Positions 52,901 to 59,900 of a stretch of 64,000 bases of DNA are shown one piece after another (positions within the stretch are counted from its first letter, which is position 1; every line of letters begins with the position of its first letter). The notes beneath the pieces are model-generated. The model searched no databases, was not told the origin of the DNA, and saw nothing but the letters and a program-made list of their open reading frames with translations. The DNA comes from Candidatus Albibeggiatoa sp. nov. NOAA (lineage in GTDB: Bacteria; Pseudomonadota; Gammaproteobacteria; Beggiatoales; Beggiatoaceae), in contig JAOXRS010000257.1 in NCBI GenBank assembly GCA_025800385.1, positions 124,001 to 188,000 of the forward strand. The letters are read 5' to 3'. The translations under genes were made by a program, and so were the position numbers.

Positions 52901-55442
52901 ACCCTTCAAAAAAGCCCCATATTTTTTCTACTGAAAAGGTCTGAGCTAAATACTGCCGAACTGTATCCAACATTTTAATCAATCTGCCGAAAGCCCAGAT
53001 AACTTTGTTAATTGCACTGGCAACGGCTTTACCTAAAACTGAACCTGTATTACTAAAGTCTTTAAGCTCTAACGATGATGTTTGCAAAGATGTTGAAAGT
53101 GGCTTAAATGCTTCTGTGATAGGTTTGAAGGCTTCTTTGGCTGACTTAAAGATAGATTTGAATCCATCAGCAAAACTTGTAAAAAATGCACCAATTCGTT
53201 CAAATGAAAAACTGTTATATAAATATCGACCAACAATAACAATTGCTTCAGTTACTTGGCTTGCCATCCAAATAATACTTTTAAATACATAACTAAAAAC
53301 CTCTCCTGCTTTTTTGCCTGCCGCAGCAAAGGTTTCCGCCCCAATAACAGATTTTTGAAGCGAATTGCCAAAATTAGTTAAATCATTGAAAACAGGCTTT
53401 AATATATCTGTAAGTGGCTTAAAAGCTTGTTTGAAACTACCAAAAGTATCAATTAGGACTTGCTGAAAACTTGCAAAAAATACTTTAATATTTTTGACTG
53501 AAAAATTTTCATATATGTATTGCCCTATTTGTACAAGTACTTTGACAAACTTAGCAATATATTCAATCCCAATTTTGAATGCCTCAGCAATACTTTGACC
53601 AATGTTTTTGCCAATAAAAGATTGCTGCATACTTTCAATTCTTGCGTCAAATTCAGAAAATCGACCTGTCATCCCACTAAATGCACTATCAACACTTTGT
53701 CCCATTACATGACTGGCTTTAGAAGTCTCAGCAATTGAATACTGCATAGTTGTAAAGAAATCATCTACAGGTTTTAACGCTTCCTTGATAGGTGATATAG
53801 CATCACTAAGAGAGGAAAAAACAGATTTAAAGCCATCTGTGAATCCTTGGAAAAATGTCTTGAGCCTATCCCAATGGTGATAAATTGAAATTGCTGCGAC
53901 ACCGAGTGCAGCTAATGGTAGTGCTAGTGATGCTAGCCCACCTAAAATTAATGAGATAAGTGCAACTGTTGTTACAAAGCTAGCTGTTAATACCAGAAAA
54001 CTTGCGATTGCAGCAGCAGCTGCGCCGACCCCTACTGCAAAATAAAACACAGTCTCTACAAAAGCAGGGTTTTCCTTCATAAACGCATAGAGGCTATTTA
54101 AGTGGGTTTGTATATATTTAATTGATTTAGAAATTTCAGGCTCTACAGAGTCGAAAATATTGGAAAATACTTTCTTAATCGTAGCACCCATAACATCAGT
54201 ATTGCCAGAGACATTGTCTGTTACTTTATTTGAGGTTCTATTGGCTATGTTGTTAAATGCAGGATTATTATCCGACATACTTTCAATGTATTGGCGTAGA
54301 TCACTTTTTTGGCTACTATCACCGTTTAATGCAACTCCTTGCCCTACAGTATCAATTAAAGTCATAAATTCAGGTACATTTCTTTCACCAACAATATTTT
54401 TAAATATATTAAACTGCTCATCTGTACTGAATTCTTGGTTATTTAATGTTTTATAAATGTCTTCTAGTATTGCAATAAAGCTTTTTGCACTACCATCATG
54501 ATTAAGACGACTTATGCCTAATGGCTGTAAAAATCTCTGAGAGTCAGGTTGGAAGAGTTTGGATAGTGCATTACGCAGAACGACTGTTCCTTTCTCAATA
54601 TTCACACCAGACTCAGTATATTTCATTGAAAGACCAGCAAGTTCTTTAAACTCCATTTTATCTCTTGCTATAGGGGCAGTACCTTTTAACATTTCAGTAA
54701 AGATATCGAAATTTGCTGGAGAAGTCAGGTTTGTATAAGTCATTACATTTGCTGTTTCCTTAAATTTATCAGGTGAATTTTCAGCAAATGCATAATTATT
54801 AATTTGAGCAAAATCTGTGGCAGCTTGTTTTAGCCCGACTTTCATTGATGTGGCTGAGTCAATTAAGGTTTCTAAAATAGCTTTAATTTCTAAGGGGCTA
54901 TACTGGGATTTTATAAGTACATTAGCACCTTCAACGAGTTCTGATGGGTCCCAGCCTTTTCTACTCGCTACATCTTTAATTTCTTCAGACAGTTGAGGTA
55001 AATTTGCAAGATATAATTCGGCACTTATGCCTTGAGGCAAATTGGCAAGAAATGTAGCTTCTAGCTCGCTCATGAGCTGTTGATGCCTAGCTCCTACTGT
55101 AACTGGGTATGCAATACCTTTAGCAATTGAGTTTGAAACATTTTTAGCGTTATCGCCTGCAAATTTTATTTTCGGCACTTTTGCTAAAGTTTGGTTAAAC
55201 TGCTGGATTTGCCCTTTAAAGCCTCGAAGACTCTCTGTGGTTTTATTGATTTCTGTACTAGTTGGAATAGCCTGTTTAAATTTACCTGCCTGTTTTTGTA
55301 TTTTATCAAGTTGTTCAGCAATATTGCCAAGGCTAGCACTCACATCTGTTGATATACCATTGAGTGTTTTAGCTATCGTTTCAAGTGATTTTAATGCTTC
55401 ATTTGGAAATGATATATTAGTGGGTACGGGTGCTGTAGCCAT
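49980..55442 (-). CDS. phage tail tape measure protein (P2 T-like)
   Basis: This 1820-residue protein sets tail length in contractile phages. The N-terminal ~450 residues match the tape-measure core (SNSIAKGIAYPVTVGARHQQ, LSEEIKDVASRKGWDPSELVEG). Several hydrophobic segments follow, and a unit of ~130 residues recurs about four times from ~530 to 960 (IWxASxxxxAIxxVGxYLYxxFSxExI...FxSFxDGFKS). The C-terminal third is low-complexity with two sets of short tandem repeats (listed separately) and ends with FGDIHINIETAASVEDAKEIANIV. In P2, T follows E/E', exactly as here. The length predicts a long tail, at roughly 1.5 angstrom per residue near 270 nm if all is counted, but the low-complexity third may not be part of the ruler. 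Confidence 0.88.
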   Translation of the reverse strand: MATAPVPTNISFPNEALKSLETIAKTLNGISTDVSASLGNIAEQLDKIQKQAGKFKQAIPTSTEINKTTESLRGFKGQIQQFNQTLAKVPKIKFAGDNAKNVSNSIAKGIAYPVTVGARHQQLMSELEATFLANLPQGISAELYLANLPQLSEEIKDVASRKGWDPSELVEGANVLIKSQYSPLEIKAILETLIDSATSMKVGLKQAATDFAQINNYAFAENSPDKFKETANVMTYTNLTSPANFDIFTEMLKGTAPIARDKMEFKELAGLSMKYTESGVNIEKGTVVLRNALSKLFQPDSQRFLQPLGISRLNHDGSAKSFIAILEDIYKTLNNQEFSTDEQFNIFKNIVGERNVPEFMTLIDTVGQGVALNGDSSQKSDLRQYIESMSDNNPAFNNIANRTSNKVTDNVSGNTDVMGATIKKVFSNIFDSVEPEISKSIKYIQTHLNSLYAFMKENPAFVETVFYFAVGVGAAAAAIASFLVLTASFVTTVALISLILGGLASLALPLAALGVAAISIYHHWDRLKTFFQGFTDGFKSVFSSLSDAISPIKEALKPVDDFFTTMQYSIAETSKASHVMGQSVDSAFSGMTGRFSEFDARIESMQQSFIGKNIGQSIAEAFKIGIEYIAKFVKVLVQIGQYIYENFSVKNIKVFFASFQQVLIDTFGSFKQAFKPLTDILKPVFNDLTNFGNSLQKSVIGAETFAAAGKKAGEVFSYVFKSIIWMASQVTEAIVIVGRYLYNSFSFERIGAFFTSFADGFKSIFKSAKEAFKPITEAFKPLSTSLQTSSLELKDFSNTGSVLGKAVASAINKVIWAFGRLIKMLDTVRQYLAQTFSVEKIWGFFEGLSNGFIRAFGSFNKAIEPIKQALRPISDYLQGSSASVKDFTKFGEKAGEIIGKALTHIIWLASKLIKVIVSVGKFFSNIPTEHLINLAVLVGAFFVAVKIGMMSLPMVLFITSFFPVLFLIAAVAFALYKFKDEVIALGQAVYDYWSELPNWSKIAIGVVFGIFAVVALVATKLVSIPALVVTAIGAGIIALAAFWEKMPVWAQAGITAFLSILPALLIFFGVIVTGVGLPIAALALFAFAIFVFRDKVARVFESIANIWHGSFWGKLGLVLIVSGGLGAVLFAIYKFGGKLGASFVGILSTAKSFATKFIGLLSNLVKTAVTMLGKMFGMLNQPVGQLLKTPLGRLGLAGGAGVAGGIGWVIGSNLYENNREAFQDTIEEYVGFGFGQWALETGESITDTGKWLWDGAASVFSSEENNAVSTTEAVNNIAAPTKVVHESTQVSNKAQESIASVFSSEENNVVSTTEAVNNIAAPTKVVHESTQVSNKTQESIASVFSSEENNAISTTEAVNNIAAPTKVVHESTQVSNKTQTDINQSLEQPVIIELMGNDPKSLITSDFYTEAGVSLPNTSIYDLGTMQLLEVPTIDPQTVTGLSKNILETPVVHQTAIESTPSSPTTNFQEVFQSFNPDKELTSLLTQNTALSDLQKQAEELSSTVLKQDTGTSELQKQMDEARANLSAASTPLKQDVGVAELQKQMDDMKARLSTASTPLKQDTGTSELQKQMDDMKARLSTAPTPLKQDAGVAELQKQMDEIKTQSYSPILNEVKTYLPEELSDISNIIESDLIPESHTQAPRSIGEKASSALHKVVQAPGNLIDGVLDGAFNLFLGGEPDTRIPKNISAIKQPSFEEMLEDKAPVLPHSPAEIETPSVFNFSEPSLPHSDLISELDTPTTQTLPTVEPSTTKTAAPTQVQTTVEAPALSQGKQVTFGDIHINIETAASVEDAKEIANIVLEKLKMEVNDGLCDALYDI
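50638..50960. repeat. 81-bp tandem repeats inside the tape measure gene
   Basis: Four units of 81 bp start at 50638, 50719, 50800 and 50881, and a partial fifth follows. They encode 27-residue units such as VAELQKQMDEIK and STASTPLKQD. The unit is a multiple of three, so copy changes keep the frame. Confidence 0.9.
51308..51685. repeat. 126-bp tandem repeats inside the tape measure gene
   Basis: Three near-identical 126-bp units start at 51308, 51434 and 51560 and encode 42-residue units (SVFSSEENNAVSTTEAVN, NIAAPTKVVHESTQVSNK). The low divergence suggests recent expansion. Confidence 0.92.
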
Positions 55443-55552
55443 AAACGGCAGTCCTTTGCCTGAAGCCCCACATCCTTGTGGCAGCTTTTGAACGGAGGAG
55501 ACTGACTTGGAGTTTTTGACTGAAAGGTAATCGCTAACTTCAAAAACCAGCC

Positions 55553-55749
55553 TTACATCTTGAACATCGATTGATTGATTTTTTCGAACATATTCACCGC
55601 ATTTTCGTGATAAGCAAAAAAGTCTTGTATATCCAATTTTAGACAGTCATCTTCCGTCCAATGGAAAATGTAAGCTAAATCACTAATCATCGCGGTGAAG
55701 GGGTCTTCATCTGCGACCAATGTTCGGGTTTCTCTAATCGCTTGGAAAA
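55553..55749 (-). CDS. E' extension of the tail assembly chaperone (reached by frameshift)
   Basis: This minus-strand frame, open without its own start from the end of E, encodes about 64 residues: QAIRETRTLVADEDPF, then ISDLAYIFHWTEDDCLKLDIQ and a helical end. The DLAYIFHW segment matches the P2 GpE family (DLA.VFHWPP). Relative to E it lies in the +1 (equivalently -2) frame. The shift site is the T6 stretch ttt ttt cca at 55751-55743, where Phe-tRNA could slip from UUU to UUC. The -1 frame closes after about 20 codons, so -1 is not the productive event. Confidence 0.72.
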
Positions 55750-56075
55750 AAGGTTTCTAATACTTTATTGATCGGTACTTCTGCTGCGATCGCCTTAAAC
55801 TGGGCAGGTTTCATGTTATCAAAATCATCTAATGTCAAACCATCTTGACCAGCTTTAGCTAACCATGCAACTTGCGCTGTGGCCATTTGTCCCATGTCAG
55901 TTTGCGCTGAGATTTTATTTTGTTTTAAAAACCGCTTTAATCCACCGGTATTGAAATCTTCAATTTTCTTAAAGCTCAACACTTCAAATGTCGTCCCATT
56001 TAAGGCTTGATACGGCTCAGGTAATTCCACCTTTTCTAAAATGATGTTGCTTGTTTCTTGTTTTTTGTCGCTCAT
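55734..56075 (-). CDS. tail assembly chaperone, P2 E-like
   Basis: The 113-residue protein is an E-type tail chaperone (Phage tail assembly chaperone, GpE/E' module). It carries the conserved LPEPYQALNGTTFEVLSF, the MAQVAWLAKAG-like centre (GQMATAQVAWLAKAG), LDDFDNMKPAQFKAIAAEV and the end ETFFPSD. Together with the frameshifted E' tail it should bind the tape measure protein before tail assembly. The start overlaps the end of the upstream tube gene by four bases (ATGA). It occupies the place between FII and T as in P2. Confidence 0.85.
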   Translation of the reverse strand: MSDKKQETSNIILEKVELPEPYQALNGTTFEVLSFKKIEDFNTGGLKRFLKQNKISAQTDMGQMATAQVAWLAKAGQDGLTLDDFDNMKPAQFKAIAAEVPINKVLETFFPSD

Positions 56076-56569
56076 ATCTTGATGCGTCCTCTAAGTGTTT
56101 CAATTAAATCTTCACCATCCACAATAAATTTATTGCTTTTGGTATCTACAGTGACATTACTACCATTGCCTGAATAATTAAGGTAATAACATGCCATTTC
56201 ATATGTATCTTCAGTTTTCTCTATAGGTGCCCATGGAGAAGGTGTATAAGACAAAATACCTGTTGCTGTGAGTTGTACTGATTTTGTAGTTTCTGAATTA
56301 TCATTTAATGAACCGTAACCACTGATCGTAATGCCATCTAAATTACGCATATACTTTTGTAGTTTTCCATATTCTGCGGTTTTAAATGTCAATTTAGGAT
56401 AACCTTTAAAGCCCATAAAGACAGGAACTGGTGTACCCATCGCTGTTTGATGCGTGCCAATTTCAGGTGTGATTGCAGGTATATTAATACTGAGTAACAA
56501 ACCTGATTGATCTTCACCCTCGATTTTGGCGTTAAAATGTTTCAGTGTGAATGGTGCTGTAATTGACAT
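56072..56569 (-). CDS. phage major tail tube protein, copy 2 (FII-like)
   Basis: The 165-residue protein is related to P2 FII tube protein: FTLKHFNAKIEGEDQSGLLL, INIPAITPEIGTHQTAMGTPV and KLTFKTAEYGKLQ place it in the same fold as the upstream copy (LYINGENLAGKVSKVKLP.. and FTTTDIGVEQEL). The two paralogues are only about a quarter alike by eye, so the duplication is old. Two distinct tube subunits might form alternate rings or one may be a terminator or baseplate-tube adaptor. It overlaps the E gene by four bases. Confidence 0.75.
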   Translation of the reverse strand: MSITAPFTLKHFNAKIEGEDQSGLLLSINIPAITPEIGTHQTAMGTPVPVFMGFKGYPKLTFKTAEYGKLQKYMRNLDGITISGYGSLNDNSETTKSVQLTATGILSYTPSPWAPIEKTEDTYEMACYYLNYSGNGSNVTVDTKSNKFIVDGEDLIETLRGRIKI

Positions 56570-56615
56570 ATTTTTATCTCAGGGCTATTGGCTTTCAACA
56601 ACAGCCCATGTGAAA

Positions 56616-57137
56616 TTAAATCAATAAATCACCACGTTCGCTTGCCCATTGATCAACACCATTAACAACCCATTTGTGATTAAATAAGTCGAATAAAAAC
56701 ACTTGTTGACCATCCACTTTTTTCTCATAGAACTTGACTGATTTAACTGTGAAATCTGTGTCAATCTTACTACCTGATTCAAAATCACCGACTTCCACTT
56801 TTTGGATACTGCCGTTGACTGTGACTTCCGTCATAATCGTGTCACTTGGTGTTTCATCAGTGCTAGCTGAGCTACGGAAAATGAATTGTTGATCTTGACC
56901 ATCACGGATTGCAGTAATTAGCTCTTGTTCTACACCAATATCTGTTGTTGTAAACGTCATCTCCATGGGTTCAAGACCCATTTTTAGATCGATTGGCATA
57001 CCCATGCCTGCACCACGATGTTCTTCAACTTTCTCTGCCACTGTAGGTAGTTTGACTTTACTAACTTTGCCTGCGAGATTTTCACCATTGATATACAGGT
57101 TAAAGTTCTTCTGAGTTCTTGCGCGATTAATTGCCAT
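56616..57137 (-). CDS. phage major tail tube protein, copy 1 (P2 FII-like)
   Basis: The 173-residue protein matches the phage major tail tube family: INRARTQKNFNLYINGENLA, VSKVKLPTVAEKVEEHRGAGM with the typical GMGMPIDLKMGLEPMEMTFTTTD, and the C-terminal KFYEKKVDGQQVFLFDLFNHKW. Tube subunits stack into the inner channel of a contractile tail. It lies between sheath and second tube genes, in the P2 position for FII. The ribosome site AGGAG precedes the ATG. Confidence 0.9.
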   Translation of the reverse strand: MAINRARTQKNFNLYINGENLAGKVSKVKLPTVAEKVEEHRGAGMGMPIDLKMGLEPMEMTFTTTDIGVEQELITAIRDGQDQQFIFRSSASTDETPSDTIMTEVTVNGSIQKVEVGDFESGSKIDTDFTVKSVKFYEKKVDGQQVFLFDLFNHKWVVNGVDQWASERGDLLI

Positions 57138-57216
57138 CCTTGACTCCTATAAAATTGGAAAATTTACTTGAGGACTGGCAACCTTAATTAAGCTAAGCAT
57201 TGCCAGTTCTGCTGTT

Positions 57217-59343
57217 TTAAGACTGTCTGACGTATTCCACGTTAGTGAACATTTGCTCTAAGTATTCGAAATTGATAGAGCGTGTAATCCGAATATTTTC
57301 AGCAGGATATTTAAATTCTAAGTCAAAGTTGATCTTAGCGATGCCTTGCTTGATTTGATCTGGACTATTAGATTCTGGATCGATCCAAACAGGTGACTGT
57401 GAGCCTAAAATGATTGCACCTTGTTGCTCTAATGAACGTAAGAACTGTTCTAAAGAGCGTGCTAAGGTATTAAAATAAGCTGCGTCAATTGGGTTATCAC
57501 GATATTGCTGCATTCCGCGTACAACCGCTTCTTCAACCATGTCATCCACACGAACTACAGGTTCAAACATGAATTGCACATCGTTAGAGCAAGTACGGTT
57601 ACCCGCTGTCAACCAGCCACCGTCACCGCCATATGCACGGACAATTGTTGTCACATCAGCTTGGCGTAAATAATTCTCTGCGCTAGCATCCGTGTTTGCA
57701 GTTGGATTGGAACGACCAATTTTGCGATATAAGCCTGTAATGCCTAAGATTTCATGGTTAGAAACTGACCACCATGCGCCTTTTTCTGCATCAATTTTGG
57801 CGCGTAAGCCCGCAATACGTGCAGAAGCAGGTTGATAGTCGTAGCCGTTGACATGTGCTTGGTTGTTGTAGAATTGCACCCAAGGATCAACAATCATCAC
57901 TCGCTCTGAACCAAATTCACTACGATATTGTGCTGCATCAATATTGCGTTCTGTGCTAGGGCCATCGGCATAAACGAAAGCCAATAATTGCTCAGCTACA
58001 CCAATCATTTCTTGTACAACAGCTGCGTGGTGTGTGAATCCGGGTGCGATTAAGATTTTAGGTCTGACACCTGTATCTTGCTCAGCAGATAATGCAGTGT
58101 GAACCCCTGTCATAATGCCTGCTTCAATATCAAAACCGCCGATGACTTCATCTAACGCAACGATTTCCCCAGGTTTGAACTCATAATCGACTTCATAATT
58201 AGTTTCATCTTCTGGACGATAGCCATGACTATAAGTGACATTGTACGTGTCACCTTGTGCAGGTTGGCTTGGGTTTGCACCTGTCCATTCAATTTGTCCA
58301 TTGCTACTGACTGTCCAGTCCACGCCTTTTGTGAAAAGATTGCCATCTTTTTCAACTTGGCTGGCATCGAGTAAGTGTGCAGAATGGACGACTGCATCGG
58401 TTGAGCCGCTACCTCTTGTGACGGTTTCTGTTTCGTTGTAGGTTTGCCATTCGATGCGATCGTTTTCTAGTTTGTAATCCGTGTCTAATGTGAATACTTC
58501 TTCACCTTGACGCACGGCTAATATACGTAATACATCGCTATTGATTAAATAGTCATAATCTTGTGTATTTGAGCGCGTGACGATTTCGCCGATTACTTCT
58601 TCTTGTTTGTAATGTGAATAGTCAACTTCATAATTTTGCTCTGCCGCTGGGCGTTTGCCATAATCATAAGTGACTAAATATTCTGAATGTACAGCGGGTT
58701 GGTTGTCTGTTAACCACTCAACGCCGAATGCTGTTAATTGGAAATCTGTATCAACAACATATTGAGTCTCACCTTGAGAGATTTCAGAAACGGCTAAGGC
58801 TTTGTCTTGAAAATCTACAGGGTCAGTACTTGAGGTACTACGTTTAACTGTTTCAGTTGTTGTATACGTTAACCATTCAATGCTATTGCCTGTACGTTTC
58901 CAGTCGACACCTTTCATGTATTCTGTATCGCCAGACCATACGCGGGTGACCATGTTCACGTCGCTGTTCGCCAAAGCATCAACTACACCGCTAGAAGCAC
59001 GGTTCATTTGTTCGCCAGCAATATGAATTAATTGGTTACGAATCGATTGTTCAACTGTAGTTTTTGGTTTTGGTGAACGTTCAACAACAGATAAAATGAT
59101 TTGTGGTTGAATGCCTTGATCGAAAATTGCATCTAACACCCATGGTGCAGTGCCTCGGCCGCCTAAAGCTGCACGTAATTTGAGGTCATTGCCGTTCATT
59201 AATACGTTTTTGCCCACTGGGAAGATGTCTTTATCTGCATCAGGGGCGGTGACAACAGCATGAATTGCACTTGTGTCACGCAAAGGAAGTGGACGAACTC
59301 CCGAGTTATCTCTGATATAACTTACGCCTATGTCTTTTGCCAT
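57217..59343 (-). CDS. phage tail sheath protein (P2 FI-like) with inserted repeat modules
   Basis: The sheath polymerises around the tube and contracts. N-terminal (MAKDIGVSYIRDNSGVRPLP, IHAVVTAPDADKDIFP) and C-terminal parts (KGAWWSVSNHEILGITGL, LTAGNRTCSNDVQFMF, RSLEQFLRSLEQQGAI, INFDLEFKYPAENIRITRSI) are sheath-like. At 708 residues it is nearly twice P2 FI (~396). The extra length lies at about 125-415 as about three beta-rich modules with recurring YxxGxDWxxxxxxIxWxxxxxP..G..Y.VTY.YGYRP elements (e.g. KGVDWKRTGNSIEWLTY, KGVDWTVSSNGQIEW). Such decorations would face outward. It is preceded by the DUF4376 gene. Confidence 0.9.
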   Translation of the reverse strand: MAKDIGVSYIRDNSGVRPLPLRDTSAIHAVVTAPDADKDIFPVGKNVLMNGNDLKLRAALGGRGTAPWVLDAIFDQGIQPQIILSVVERSPKPKTTVEQSIRNQLIHIAGEQMNRASSGVVDALANSDVNMVTRVWSGDTEYMKGVDWKRTGNSIEWLTYTTTETVKRSTSSTDPVDFQDKALAVSEISQGETQYVVDTDFQLTAFGVEWLTDNQPAVHSEYLVTYDYGKRPAAEQNYEVDYSHYKQEEVIGEIVTRSNTQDYDYLINSDVLRILAVRQGEEVFTLDTDYKLENDRIEWQTYNETETVTRGSGSTDAVVHSAHLLDASQVEKDGNLFTKGVDWTVSSNGQIEWTGANPSQPAQGDTYNVTYSHGYRPEDETNYEVDYEFKPGEIVALDEVIGGFDIEAGIMTGVHTALSAEQDTGVRPKILIAPGFTHHAAVVQEMIGVAEQLLAFVYADGPSTERNIDAAQYRSEFGSERVMIVDPWVQFYNNQAHVNGYDYQPASARIAGLRAKIDAEKGAWWSVSNHEILGITGLYRKIGRSNPTANTDASAENYLRQADVTTIVRAYGGDGGWLTAGNRTCSNDVQFMFEPVVRVDDMVEEAVVRGMQQYRDNPIDAAYFNTLARSLEQFLRSLEQQGAIILGSQSPVWIDPESNSPDQIKQGIAKINFDLEFKYPAENIRITRSINFEYLEQMFTNVEYVRQS

Positions 59344-59429
59344 CTTGTCAAATCCTTTTGACTTTGGAGCTAAGTTAAGGGCTGCATATCCTTATTAGGC
59401 TTGGCAGTCCTAGATTTTATAAAAAAAGT

Positions 59430-59897
59430 TTATTGAACAGCTGCTGCTTCTTCGCTAAAACCATCTTGCACATAGTCGAAAACCGCTTGTGCTAATGAGG
59501 CAAATTGGCTTGCATCTAATTCGACAAATTCACCGTTTTGCATTTTCCAAGACACTTTGTCTTTTAAGCCTTCTTTTAAAGCAACTAAAGTGCTGGCAAT
59601 TTTGTTTTGTGATACAGAGTCAGTGTTAACAACGTAGTTTTTACGTCCTAATTTAAATTTCACACCTGCTTTTTCACGTAAACGGCGTTTCATGGAAGCA
59701 GTTTTTTTCTTTACAATTTCCGCTTGTTCAGCATCTAAATAATCTAATGGATAGATATAGTTGCTATCGTTATCCATTTTTAATTTGATGTCGCCTGTTG
59801 CGATAAAGTCATAACCCAAGTCACTAGGGTAATGGGTTAGATCGTCTTCTTTGACATCGTAAGCAAAGGGTTTGTCGTTTCTGAGTACTAAAATCAT
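59430..59897 (-). CDS. DUF4376-type tail fibre chaperone-like protein (P2 G position)
   Basis: The 155-residue protein has a C-terminal DUF4376-like domain: GRKNYVVNTDSVSQNKIASTLVAL, VSWKMQNGEFVELDASQF and ASLAQAVFDYVQDGF. This domain is common in phage tail fibre assembly or accessory proteins. The gene is 3 bases from the fibre-like gene and precedes the sheath gene, the place of gene G in P2. A role in folding the adjacent beta-helix fibre is inferred from position. Confidence 0.72.
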   Translation of the reverse strand: MILVLRNDKPFAYDVKEDDLTHYPSDLGYDFIATGDIKLKMDNDSNYIYPLDYLDAEQAEIVKKKTASMKRRLREKAGVKFKLGRKNYVVNTDSVSQNKIASTLVALKEGLKDKVSWKMQNGEFVELDASQFASLAQAVFDYVQDGFSEEAAAVQ

Positions 59898-59900
59898 GAT

